The position numbers and the translations under genes are program-made. This document shows, one piece after another, positions 42,919 through 50,700 of a stretch of 64,000 nt of DNA. The notes under the pieces are model-generated. The model made no database searches. It had not been told where the DNA came from and saw nothing but the letters and a program-made list of their open reading frames with translations. This DNA is from Sutcliffiella deserti. Lineage in GTDB: Bacteria; Bacillota; Bacilli; Bacillales; Bacillaceae_I. The stretch spans positions 100,498 to 164,497 of the forward strand of contig NZ_JAIQDB010000005.1 in the NCBI RefSeq assembly GCF_020037475.1, in the 5' to 3' direction. Each line of letters begins with the position of its first letter. Within the stretch, counting starts at the first letter, position 1.

Positions 42919-43425
42919 TCAATAGAGTGGAGCCGGAAACATGAAATAGAAGAGTGCTGCTGCTGGTATTGCAAGAATAAGAGCCACAGCTGGTTTTCTA
43001 TAATGAATGAGTAAGAACATAAACAATATGGCGTTTAACCAGATATTTTGCCAGCTATTCCATCCCTCTCCGTAGACATACATTGCTTTATGCGCAAATA
43101 ATGCCTCAATAATGGTGTAAAAAATAACCCAAACTGCTACATAGATAATCTTTGCATTTCGAGCTTCAGGCATACGCTGGAAAAAAATAATTAAGGTCAC
43201 CGGACATATGTAGAACGTGAAAAATAAATTAATCGTCGTATGGTTTAGCCATTCTGCGGTGATTCCCTGAAACGCCCAAAGTAACTGGTCATGATAAATG
43301 GTGTTATACGTCATGTTGATGGCAATGAAAAATAAAACTGTAGGATATTGGTCTTTTACACGATGCCAATCTATAAATTTATAAGCAAATAAAGTCCAAA
43401 CTACTAAAACTAATAAAAGATACAT
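42919..43425 (-). CDS. CBO0543 family membrane protein
   Basis: 168 residues with about five membrane helices. Family features are a first helix ending in WHRVKDQYPTVLFF, a TYNTIYHDQLLW segment, and the YGEGWNSWQNIW motif before the last helices. A GGAGGTGGACC site precedes ATG 43425. It is a divergent second family member compared with the gene at 26245-26766, and is followed by a 37-residue membrane ORF. The role of this family is unknown, but it is frequent in spore-formers. Confidence 0.8.
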   Translation of the reverse strand: MYLLLVLVVWTLFAYKFIDWHRVKDQYPTVLFFIAINMTYNTIYHDQLLWAFQGITAEWLNHTTINLFFTFYICPVTLIIFFQRMPEARNAKIIYVAVWVIFYTIIEALFAHKAMYVYGEGWNSWQNIWLNAILFMFLLIHYRKPAVALILAIPAAALFYFMFPAPLY

Positions 43426-43628
43426 GGTCCACCTCCCGATAATAGTAACTATCAGGCATTATAGCCAGTATTATCACCAACTATGCAATGAATATAGTTT
43501 TTTTTACTTAAATTCCAACAATTCTACATTGAGTGAAAATTCACAAGCTGATGTGAAAGATAGTGATAGGGTCATAGAATTTTTATGTAAGTTGACTCAC
43601 TTAAGTGTGAGCCGGCTCTTTAGGGTTG

Positions 43629-44180
43629 TTATTGACAGCCAAGAAATGTAAGGAATAAAGTCCCTCTTAATGTGACAACCTGTCGTCCACAATCGTCAAT
43701 GGTAACGGTAGGACGGAATACACCTATCCCTGCAGTATCCACACAATCATCAATGCACCCTTGAGGGCACATGTATCCTAATACCTGATTAACAGATACG
43801 TCCTGTCCCAAACCAAGTTTGCAAGGTGGTCCAAAACGAAATCCTGGTGTGTTGGGAATTAAATCTCCTATATTAATGAAAAGTCTCACAGTACCCAAAA
43901 TACGGATTGCCTCAATATTAAATTGGCAAGTAATTGTTCCCCCGCATGGGTTTGGGGCGGTCCCCATTACCTCTTCAATTCTAGTTGCACAGCTCAGGTC
44001 ACTTTCGTCTACACAAACGCTAAGGCTGTCAAATCCGCTAAATTCAAACGTGAAACCATCTGGAACGATCGTACTGGCACAAAACTCAATCGTACCGCTG
44101 CAAGTCTGTTGCTCGACGTCAATCCTATCTACCATCTGACCTTCTGCATTAAAATAAACTACTTCTTTGTTGTTTTTCAT
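43629..44180 (-). CDS. Cys-rich hypothetical protein, 183 aa
   Basis: No signal peptide or membrane helix. Ten or more cysteines are scattered through beta-strand-rich text (TCSGTIEFCAS, VCVDESDLSC, PCGGTITCQF, YMCPQGCIDDC). The protein begins KNNKEVVYFNAEGQMVDRID and ends in VVTLRGTLFLTFLGCQ. Cys-rich beta proteins of this style are common among spore coat, exosporium and appendage components of Bacillus, so a spore-surface role is possible but unproved. The ATG 44180 has AAGGAG upstream. It is monocistronic. Confidence 0.72.
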   Translation of the reverse strand: MKNNKEVVYFNAEGQMVDRIDVEQQTCSGTIEFCASTIVPDGFTFEFSGFDSLSVCVDESDLSCATRIEEVMGTAPNPCGGTITCQFNIEAIRILGTVRLFINIGDLIPNTPGFRFGPPCKLGLGQDVSVNQVLGYMCPQGCIDDCVDTAGIGVFRPTVTIDDCGRQVVTLRGTLFLTFLGCQ

Positions 44181-44699
44181 AAGAATCTGCTCCTTTTTAA
44201 ATAGTCGTACATCGTTCTATCCACACTCTTGAATGGCAAAAAAAATGTTCCTTGCTCAATATAAAGGTAATCTACTATTTCACCTACTTCTTAAAAATAA
44301 ATAGTATCTTTTATCCCTTTAATTATTTATATGACTACACAACTATTTTGAAAGGGACAAGGGCCTTGCAGATTGAAAGAAATGTTTTTACGAGAGTGAA
44401 ATGATAGGAGAGTTGAAAGAATGCTAACTGCAATTTGGAGAGAGTTAGTGTCTTTAAGTAGTGAGCGAGGAAACAGAAATTATGGGAAATTGAGTGTTTG
44501 AATACGCGATTTTGCTAACTTAAAGAAAAGTGGGTCGAGGGACCTGTCCCCATGACCCAGACCCATAATTGCCTCAAGAGCTAATTGCTTATATACTTAA
44601 TCAGTAAGCATCAAATAAATCGCTTAAAAATGAAACTTTCTTTTTATGAGGACGTATAATTGTATGTGAATCTAAATCTCACAGTATAGAGGTGTTGTA
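44181..44699. other. 520-bp intergenic region with a REP-like hairpin
   Basis: No gene on either strand. At 44531-44559 TGGGTC pairs with GACCCA around a loop containing GGGACCTGTCCCC, one of the GGGAC-type hairpins of the window (compare 63698). The final 60 bp are the leader of the DUF4178 operon. Confidence 0.45.
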
Positions 44700-45206
44700 A
44701 TGAGTTTTTTCAAAAAGCTTTTCGGAAACAAAGAGGTGGTTCGGGAGGTTAAGGAAAGAACAATATTATCCATTGAAGTGGGAGATATTGTGGAATATGA
44801 CCTTGAGGATTATCAGGTTGTGGGTAAATTGACTTATAATTCTCATGGCTATGAGTGGATTGCCTACCAGCTTCAGCATCCCGATAAAACCATCTGGCTT
44901 AGTGCTGAAATGGACGATGAGCTGAATGTAGGGATATATCAGAAGGTAACACTTAAGTTGCAAGAGCCATTGCCTAAAGAACTAACCTATAATGGTAAAA
45001 CGTATTACTTTGATGAGTCGGGTGTAGCTAGAGTCAATGGTGAAGGCAGAGGTAGAAACGTTAACAATATGGAATGTAAGTATTTTGGTTACTGTGATGA
45101 GGAAGAAGAAGAATTCTTATCTGTTGAAATATGGGGTACTGAAGTGGAAGTAAGCCATGGTTATGAGATAGAGGAATTTGAAATTAAAATTATTGCAGGC
45201 CAATAA
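44700..45206 (+). CDS. DUF4178 family protein
   Basis: 168 residues. After a basic, hydrophobic start (FFKKLFGNK) a beta-rich DUF4178 domain follows, with the SIEVGDIVEYDLEDYQVVGKL opening, YEWIAYQL and the repeated WLSAEMDDEL-type strands. It is the first gene of a cluster with pspA, a DUF4247 lipoprotein, DUF350, a spermidine synthase-like enzyme and a K+ channel, an association reported in comparative studies of PspA. Function is unknown. It is 18 bp from pspA, whose strong site lies in the gap, so these two are coupled. Confidence 0.85.
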   Translation: MSFFKKLFGNKEVVREVKERTILSIEVGDIVEYDLEDYQVVGKLTYNSHGYEWIAYQLQHPDKTIWLSAEMDDELNVGIYQKVTLKLQEPLPKELTYNGKTYYFDESGVARVNGEGRGRNVNNMECKYFGYCDEEEEEFLSVEIWGTEVEVSHGYEIEEFEIKIIAGQ

Positions 45207-45224
45207 TAAATAGGAGGAATGGAT

Positions 45225-45896
45225 ATGTTTGCATTTTTTAAACGAGTAAAAACGGTTGTTGATTCTGAGTTGAATTCTATGCTTGATCGGGCGGAAGATC
45301 CGGTTAAAATGCTTGATCAATTTATGAGAGAAATGGAATCAGATATACGTGATGCTGAAACGGCGGTAGCGAACCAAATTGCAAACGAAAAGATGTTGCA
45401 AAAGAAGCTTCAGGATGCTGAAAAGATGATGAACCAGCGTGAAAGTCAAGCCATTAAAGCATTAGAAGCTGGAAACGATGATTTGGCTAGAAGAGCTTTG
45501 GAGGACAAAAATGCGTATCTTTCGACGGCTAACTCCTTAAGAGAATCTCATATTATAGCGAAAAAAGATGCAGATGCACTTAGAGCTAAGCTTGACGAAA
45601 TGAAAAGCGAATATAATGAAATGAAGTTGAAGAAGGATTCCTTGAAGGCAAGAGCGGAATCTGCTAAAACCAGAACGAAAATGAATCGTGCAATGTCGAG
45701 CATCGGTGGAGATGAAGGGCGAAAAGGCTTTGAGCGCATGGAGGAAAAAGTAATGCGATTTGAAGCTGAGGCAGAAACAAGTGATGACCTTCGTAGCTCA
45801 AGCCGCAGCTTAGATGATGAACTTGCAGCATTGGACAAAGGTAATGCCGTTGATGATGAACTTGCAGCATTGAAGAAAAAGCTTGGAAAAGAATAA
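45225..45896 (+). CDS. PspA/IM30 phage-shock-protein family
   Basis: 223 residues, almost entirely a coiled coil. It starts FAFFKRVKTVVDSELNSML and continues DRAEDPVKMLDQFMREME, the amphipathic helix and first coil of PspA/IM30/Vipp1 proteins. These assemble on the inner membrane in ESCRT-III-like polymers and preserve membrane integrity under stress. ATG 45225 is chosen since AGGAGG is 7 nt upstream; ATG 45219 is too close. The C-terminal tail holds a repeated DDELAAL-x-K motif. It is the second gene of the cluster. A structured repeat interrupts the space to the next gene. Confidence 0.92.
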   Translation: MFAFFKRVKTVVDSELNSMLDRAEDPVKMLDQFMREMESDIRDAETAVANQIANEKMLQKKLQDAEKMMNQRESQAIKALEAGNDDLARRALEDKNAYLSTANSLRESHIIAKKDADALRAKLDEMKSEYNEMKLKKDSLKARAESAKTRTKMNRAMSSIGGDEGRKGFERMEEKVMRFEAEAETSDDLRSSSRSLDDELAALDKGNAVDDELAALKKKLGKE

Positions 45897-45939
45897 CTTC
45901 TCCTAGCTTGGTAGAATAAGGATTTGTTAAACCTTGGGG

Positions 45940-46196
45940 TTGATTTTACGATGCCCCTAGCTGTTGATTGGAGCGAAAGGCGTAGACTCTTACGGGAGGT
46001 AGTGGAGGCCACTGAAAAAATGAAAACATATAGTTTTTGGTGGCTTCTAGCTGTGAATTGGAGCAAATGGCGTAGACTCCAGCGGGGGTATAGCGACAAA
46101 CTTGAGACCCCGCAGGGCATAGCCCGAGGAGGCTCAAGGTCGCCCCGCGGAAAGCGAAGCCATTTGCGGAAAGTAACAGCGGTGTTTAACAGAGCT
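45940..46196. repeat. nested Bacillaceae structured repeats inside the PspA cluster
   Basis: A partial copy (TTGATTGGAGCGAAAGGCGTA, about 45963-45983) is interrupted at 46006 by a second unit that starts with the AGGCCACTGAAAAA end also seen at 19278. The second unit continues with GATTGGAGC-like, GAGACCCCGCAGG, GAGGAGGCTCA and GCGAAGCCATTTGCGG blocks, and ends near 46196. The matching right inverted end is missing. The order shows one unit inserted into another, in the gap between pspA and the lipoprotein gene. Confidence 0.78.
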
Positions 46197-46252
46197 TAGA
46201 AGAAAAGAACTCGAGAATAATGGCGTAAACTGAATAGAAAGTGGGGGAACCG

Positions 46253-46849
46253 ATGAGAAAACCACTTCTTAGCCTCCTGCTCACTTTTACTCTACTGCTA
46301 TCTGCATGCTCATCAGGAAATGGTGGGCTGTTTAAAGATGACATTGTGGACTTTATCAGCAATGAGTATAGAATTTATGATACTGTTTCTAGCGTAAGGG
46401 ACTCAGCGAATTTTTCAGAAATCTACATTGCAGAAAATCGGGATATGGATGACGTAACATCGAATATTACATCCCATGAACAACCCGAGGAGATGAGTGA
46501 GAGGAAGGACGGAAAGCAAGTTCTAGTATATGACAATCTTTTTGTTATCATAACAGAGGATGAAGAAAACCCGTCCAATACCTTTATTGAAGTAGCGAAC
46601 GATAAGTTTGTACGAAATAATTATAGTCCTGACTTTTTTGACGGCTTATTTCTATACATGGTATTGAATAACCTGTTGCGTACTAATGACTGGGGCGATA
46701 CCCAGAAGCTAAGATGTCAACAAAACCCTGAAAATTGCTACGGCGGTTATGGAAAATCAGGTGGAAGTTTTAAAGGAAGCAATCAAACCCCAACTATCCG
46801 TAGTGGAAGCTCGCCTGTTCGCGGCGGCGGACCTGGAGCTGGGAAATAG
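46253..46849 (+). CDS. DUF4247 family lipoprotein
   Basis: 198 residues. The signal peptide ends in the lipobox LLSACSSG (lipid Cys near 19), so it is anchored on the outer face of the membrane. The body shows the DUF4247 pattern (FISNEYRIYDTVSSVRD, FVIITEDEENPSNTFIEVAND) and ends in a Gly/Ser-rich tail (RGGGPGAGK). It belongs to the PspA/DUF350/spermidine-synthase cluster. The ATG at 46253 has a GGGGGAA site; GTG 46241 is possible. Function is unknown. It is followed after 17 bp by DUF350. Confidence 0.85.
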   Translation: MRKPLLSLLLTFTLLLSACSSGNGGLFKDDIVDFISNEYRIYDTVSSVRDSANFSEIYIAENRDMDDVTSNITSHEQPEEMSERKDGKQVLVYDNLFVIITEDEENPSNTFIEVANDKFVRNNYSPDFFDGLFLYMVLNNLLRTNDWGDTQKLRCQQNPENCYGGYGKSGGSFKGSNQTPTIRSGSSPVRGGGPGAGK

Positions 46850-46866
46850 AAGAAGGAGGAAGTCAT

Positions 46867-47262
46867 ATGGAAGCTATTTTACTAACCTTAATGTATTTTG
46901 TACTTGCCGTAGCGATTGTCATTGTTGGATTAGTTATTTTTGAAATGATGACAAGGAAATATAAGGACTGGGATGAAATTCAAAGTGGAAACCAGGCAGT
47001 AGCACTTTCGATTACAGGAAAAGTGATAGGAATTTGTATTGTCCTCGCATTTTCTATCTATCACAGCTCGCAATTACTTGATACATTACTGTGGGGCGGG
47101 ATCGGTGTGGTCCTTCAAGTGATCGCCTATATATTATTTGAATTATTCACTAGAAAGTTTTCTGTTGAAGAAGAATTGAAAAAGGGTAATGTTTCTGTGG
47201 CGATTATTAGTGTAGGTGTCTCTATTGGATTAGCTTTAGTAATTGGCGCGTCCATTACGTAA
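46867..47262 (+). CDS. DUF350 family membrane protein
   Basis: 131 residues with four membrane helices in two similar halves, each holding the DUF350 hallmark: FEMMTRKYKDWDEIQSGNQAVALS and FELFTRKFSVEEELKKGNVSVAI. The acidic-plus-GN pattern repeated twice points to an internal duplication and an ion-channel-like or carrier fold. AAGGAGG lies before the ATG. It sits between the DUF4247 lipoprotein and the membrane-bound spermidine synthase-like protein. A terminator-like hairpin lies about 40 bp downstream. Confidence 0.88.
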   Translation: MEAILLTLMYFVLAVAIVIVGLVIFEMMTRKYKDWDEIQSGNQAVALSITGKVIGICIVLAFSIYHSSQLLDTLLWGGIGVVLQVIAYILFELFTRKFSVEEELKKGNVSVAIISVGVSIGLALVIGASIT

Positions 47263-47300
47263 GCTCTTTTCAATGATTATTGCTTACAGGTAAGTTGATC

Positions 47301-47357
47301 AACCCGATACAATCGTTGCTGTCGGGCTCTTTTTTTGTGTATTTTAGAGAAGATCTT
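47301..47357 (+). terminator. hairpin terminator after DUF350
   Basis: AACCCGATA pairs with TGTCGGGCT, with a loop of about 20 nt that includes AATCGTTGC, followed by CTTTTTTT. It would limit read-through into the spermidine synthase-like gene 120 bp on. Confidence 0.6.
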
Positions 47358-47476
47358 CTTCATTTCCAAATTGATTTTTTACGAAAATCCAGAACGGAGT
47401 TTAACACACCCAAGAAAAATAGCTTACCTAAAATATGGTGACTATTACGTAAAATCTCCAGATAGGGGCTTGGAAG

Positions 47477-49024
47477 ATGCAAACTAGTCAAAATAAAACC
47501 AATGCCATTTACTGGTCTTCAGGAATTGTATCTATTTGTGGAATTATCTATGAAGTATTATTTGGAGCAGCAGGTTCTTATATCTTGGGAGATGGGGTTA
47601 AACAATATACTTTGACCATCTCCCTTTTTCTTACTGGGATGGGAATTGGGTCTTTCATAAGCGAGAAGGTTACACGAAATTTAATTATATCCTTTGTGTG
47701 GATTGAGTTTCTTATTGCCATCATCGGCGGGGTATCTACGTTTATTCTTTTTGGTGTAACAGCCTTTTTGGCCGATGGAACGGATGCGTTTTTCCTCTAT
47801 TTTGTCACCCTTTTAGTGGGAACATTGACGGGTGTAGAGCTGCCAATCCTGATACGGAAAGCGAATGAGATTGGAGAAACGTTGAACAGAAGTGCAGCGA
47901 GAGTTCTCTTTTCGGATTACGCTGGGGGCTTGTTAGGCGGTCTTTTGTTTTTATATTTGCTTCGCCCACAATTTGGTTTAGTCAAAACAGCTTTTATTGT
48001 TGCGACCATCAATGCATGTGTTGCTCTTTGGCTTTTATATTATTTCAGGGATGAGATTAAGCGGGTGAAGAGGCACGCATCTGCAGGGATTTTAATTATT
48101 CTCCTCCTTTTTAGCGGGATATTTTTCGGCGAGGAAATGGCTTTTAGTTTTGAGCAAAGGCTGTACCGTGATCCCATTGTGTATAATGAGCAAAGCACCT
48201 ATCAGCAAATTATTTTAACAAAAGAGCAAGGTGATTTGAGGATGTTCCTCGATGGACAGCTCCAATTCAGTTCCGCTGATGAATACCGGTACCATGAAAC
48301 GCTTGTGCATCCGGCAATGGAGCTAAGTGAAAACAGGGAAAATGTGCTGGTTTTAGGCGGTGGAGATGGTTTAGCGGTTCGGGAGCTTCTGAAATATGAT
48401 GACATTCGATCCGTTACGCTTGTTGACCTCGATCCTAACGTCGTTGAATTAGCAAAAACGAACCATGATCTTGTGGCGCTCAATGAAAGAGCCTTTGAGG
48501 ATAAAAGAGTGAAGGTCGTTCATGAAGATGCGTTTAAGTTTCTGAAGAATTCATCGGACTTTTACGGAACGATCCTTGTGGACTTACCGGACCCAAACAA
48601 TGAATCATTAAATAAACTATATACATTAGAGTTTTACCAATTAGTTCGTAACCACTTGCTCCCTGGGGGAAGTATCATGATCCAAGCTACAAGCCCAACC
48701 TTTGCCACTGAAGTGTACTGGAGCATTAATCGGACAGTTCAAGAGGCGGGTCTTGAAACATCTAATCTTCATGTCGATATTCCAAGCTTTGGGGATTGGG
48801 GGTTTGTTTTAGCAAAACGCGAACCAATTAGTTGGGATGACATTTCTATTAGGGTAGAGACGGAATTTTTATCAACTGAAGTGTTAACCGGACTGCGTTC
48901 ATTCGGTAAGGATGTTGATGGAGAAATAGTGAATGAAGATGGAGAGCTGGTGGAGCTTGAAGTTAATACACTTATCGATCCCAATTTGCTTGAGAAGTAT
49001 TTGAAGGCTTGGAGGGAATATTAA
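47477..49024 (+). CDS. membrane-bound spermidine synthase-like protein
   Basis: 515 residues: six or seven N-terminal membrane helices (about 10-215, GIIYEVLFGAAGSYILGDGV and others) fused to a spermidine synthase-type methyltransferase fold (about 225-490). The SAM-site motif is VLVLGGGDGLAVRELLKYD, the acidic binding site VTLVDLDPNVVELAK, and the catalytic region ILVDLPDPNNESLNKLYT, in place of the usual DxTDPxGP. So it may transfer aminopropyl groups, or have other SAM chemistry, at the membrane. It is part of the PspA cluster. Soluble SpeE lacks the membrane half. The substrate is not established. Confidence 0.88.
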   Translation: MQTSQNKTNAIYWSSGIVSICGIIYEVLFGAAGSYILGDGVKQYTLTISLFLTGMGIGSFISEKVTRNLIISFVWIEFLIAIIGGVSTFILFGVTAFLADGTDAFFLYFVTLLVGTLTGVELPILIRKANEIGETLNRSAARVLFSDYAGGLLGGLLFLYLLRPQFGLVKTAFIVATINACVALWLLYYFRDEIKRVKRHASAGILIILLLFSGIFFGEEMAFSFEQRLYRDPIVYNEQSTYQQIILTKEQGDLRMFLDGQLQFSSADEYRYHETLVHPAMELSENRENVLVLGGGDGLAVRELLKYDDIRSVTLVDLDPNVVELAKTNHDLVALNERAFEDKRVKVVHEDAFKFLKNSSDFYGTILVDLPDPNNESLNKLYTLEFYQLVRNHLLPGGSIMIQATSPTFATEVYWSINRTVQEAGLETSNLHVDIPSFGDWGFVLAKREPISWDDISIRVETEFLSTEVLTGLRSFGKDVDGEIVNEDGELVELEVNTLIDPNLLEKYLKAWREY

Positions 49025-49098
49025 GTATGTGGACGTGTGCTGTATTTTTAACTAATGGAGATTGTGGTTAAAGGCAGTTTAATGAATAACCAAGGGAG

Positions 49099-49138
49099 AG
49101 AGTAATCGCCATCTACAATTGGTGATGTACTCTTTTTT
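49099..49138 (+). terminator. hairpin terminator between the synthase and channel genes
   Basis: AGAGTAATCGCCA pairs with TGGTGATGTACTCT apart from one bulge, followed by six T. It lies 75 bp after the synthase stop, so the channel gene may have its own promoter. Confidence 0.75.
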
Positions 49139-49177
49139 GTAAAATGGAGGATATAGAGGGGGAAGGGGTGACACAGG

Positions 49178-50203
49178 GTGTGGATTTTGCAACGGCTGTT
49201 TAAAAGCATAAGCAAAACAAATAATTTTACTATTGTTCTTATTTCTATTTTAGTGATTGTCGGAAGTTCGTTCATCATGCATTTATTAGAGCCAGATACG
49301 TTTCCTACTTTTTTTGAGGGTCTGTGGTGGACGATGACGACGGTGACAACGGTTGGATATGGAGACGTTTCACCGGCAACGGTTCCTGGTAAAACTTTCG
49401 CGATGTTTTTGTTCATTTTTGGCATAGGACTTATTGGGGTTTTGATTGGAAAGGTTGTTAATCTTTTGTCACTGTATCAACGGTTAAAGGAGGAAGGTAA
49501 GTTGAGTAGTAAAAAGACCAATCATTATATTTTTGTAGGCTGGACAGAGAAGACGGAGAAAGCGATGGCAGAAATTTTAGAGGATAATCCGGATGTGGCA
49601 ATCGTTTTAGTAGATTCTAAAAAAACAAATCCATGTGATTTAGAGGTGGATTATGTGCAAGGGGATGCGAGTGAGGATGCGGTTTTATTGAAAGCGAATG
49701 TTCTTGAAGCAAAATCTGTCACGATATTTTCCGATGACACGATAGAGGATGCCTCGCTTTCGGATGGGAAAACCTTGTTAGTCGCGTCGTCGGTAGAAAG
49801 GCTTTCGAACATACATAACCGTAGCATTTATACGATTGTGGAAATTCGCAAGGAAAAAAGCATTCCAAACTTCGCTCATGCCAATGTAGACGAATTTGTT
49901 CTATCAGGAGAAACAGCATCGCGATTGATCGCCAAGGCAACCTTGATGAACGGATCCACGCATTTGTTTAGCCAATTAACCAGCAGAGTGCATGGCGATA
50001 ATATTTATGAAATCGCTGCAGACCCTGCCTGGAGCACCTATAAGCAAGCATTCCATGACATTCTTGAAAAAGGGGCAACCTTACTGTCCAATGGAAAAGA
50101 GCTCGACATTAATAGACGGTTAGATGAAAAGATTCCTAAAGATGCGAAGTTGTACATTATCTGTGATAAGCAGACCTATGAATCGAAGTTTAAAGCGGGA
50201 TAA
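49178..50203 (+). CDS. potassium channel with TrkA-N (RCK) domain
   Basis: 341 residues. Two membrane helices (about 15-40 and 70-95) flank the pore helix and selectivity filter TVTTVGYGDVSP (GYG at 60-62), followed by an RCK/TrkA-N Rossmann domain (HYIFVGWTEKTEKAMAEIL, VDYVQGDASEDAVLLKAN) that binds nucleotides or Ca2+. It resembles YugO-type K+ channels of Bacillus. GTG 49178 is chosen since AAGGGGTG lies upstream. It ends the PspA/polyamine cluster, suggesting that potassium flux is linked to membrane stress. Terminator follows the stop. Confidence 0.9.
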   Translation: MWILQRLFKSISKTNNFTIVLISILVIVGSSFIMHLLEPDTFPTFFEGLWWTMTTVTTVGYGDVSPATVPGKTFAMFLFIFGIGLIGVLIGKVVNLLSLYQRLKEEGKLSSKKTNHYIFVGWTEKTEKAMAEILEDNPDVAIVLVDSKKTNPCDLEVDYVQGDASEDAVLLKANVLEAKSVTIFSDDTIEDASLSDGKTLLVASSVERLSNIHNRSIYTIVEIRKEKSIPNFAHANVDEFVLSGETASRLIAKATLMNGSTHLFSQLTSRVHGDNIYEIAADPAWSTYKQAFHDILEKGATLLSNGKELDINRRLDEKIPKDAKLYIICDKQTYESKFKAG

Positions 50204-50207
50204 ATAG

Positions 50208-50245
50208 AAAGAGCTCAAAAGCAAAGGCTTTGAGCTCTTTTTTTG
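50208..50245 (+). terminator. rho-independent terminator
   Basis: AAAGAGCTCAAA at 50208-50219 pairs perfectly with TTTGAGCTCTTT at 50229-50240, followed by more T. It ends the cluster. Confidence 0.9.
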
Positions 50246-50700
50246 TGCTCTTTTCATAAAGAGGGTTACGTAAAAGCAACAATACGAAAACAACCTTTTA
50301 TTAATAGAGGACCGGCCTCTGCATCGGATGCAGAGGCCCGTCCCTTGCTTTAATGCTATAAACTAACCTCTAAAGGGGCATGACTGTACGACTGCATAGG
50401 ATATTCAGTGTCTTTTGGCAGTAGCTAGGGGGGGCGGCAAATTTTAGCCTCGGGGTTGATTTGTTGTCCGACTTTTTATTTTATGAGCCAACTTTTGAAT
50501 TTATTGTCCAACTTTTAAATATATAAGCCACTTTTTAATTTTATAATCCATTTGAGGCAATATAAAGACCATTCGACAAAAAACTACACTCAAACCTTAA
50601 TTAATGTAAAAATGGGTCGATGGACCTGTCCTCTTGTCCCATACAAGCTTTTCCCATTTTTCATAGTATGTAATAAGGATGAGGAAAGGAGAGGAATTAA
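50246..50700. other. intergenic region with a perfect hairpin and degenerate 20-bp tandem repeats
   Basis: GGCCTCTGCAT (50314-50324) pairs perfectly with ATGCAGAGGCC (50328-50338), and outer GGACC/CGTCC arms make it a REP-type structure. At about 50466-50550 four to five units of 20-21 bp carry GTCCGACTTTTT, GAGCCAACTTTTG, GTCCAACTTTTA and GCCACTTTTTA, a degenerate tandem repeat. No gene is supported. Confidence 0.55.

Noticed and set aside
45548..46120. 190-codon frame antisense to pspA
   Set aside because: It covers pspA and the downstream repeat on the wrong strand, with Ser/Leu-rich low-complexity text and no family pattern.
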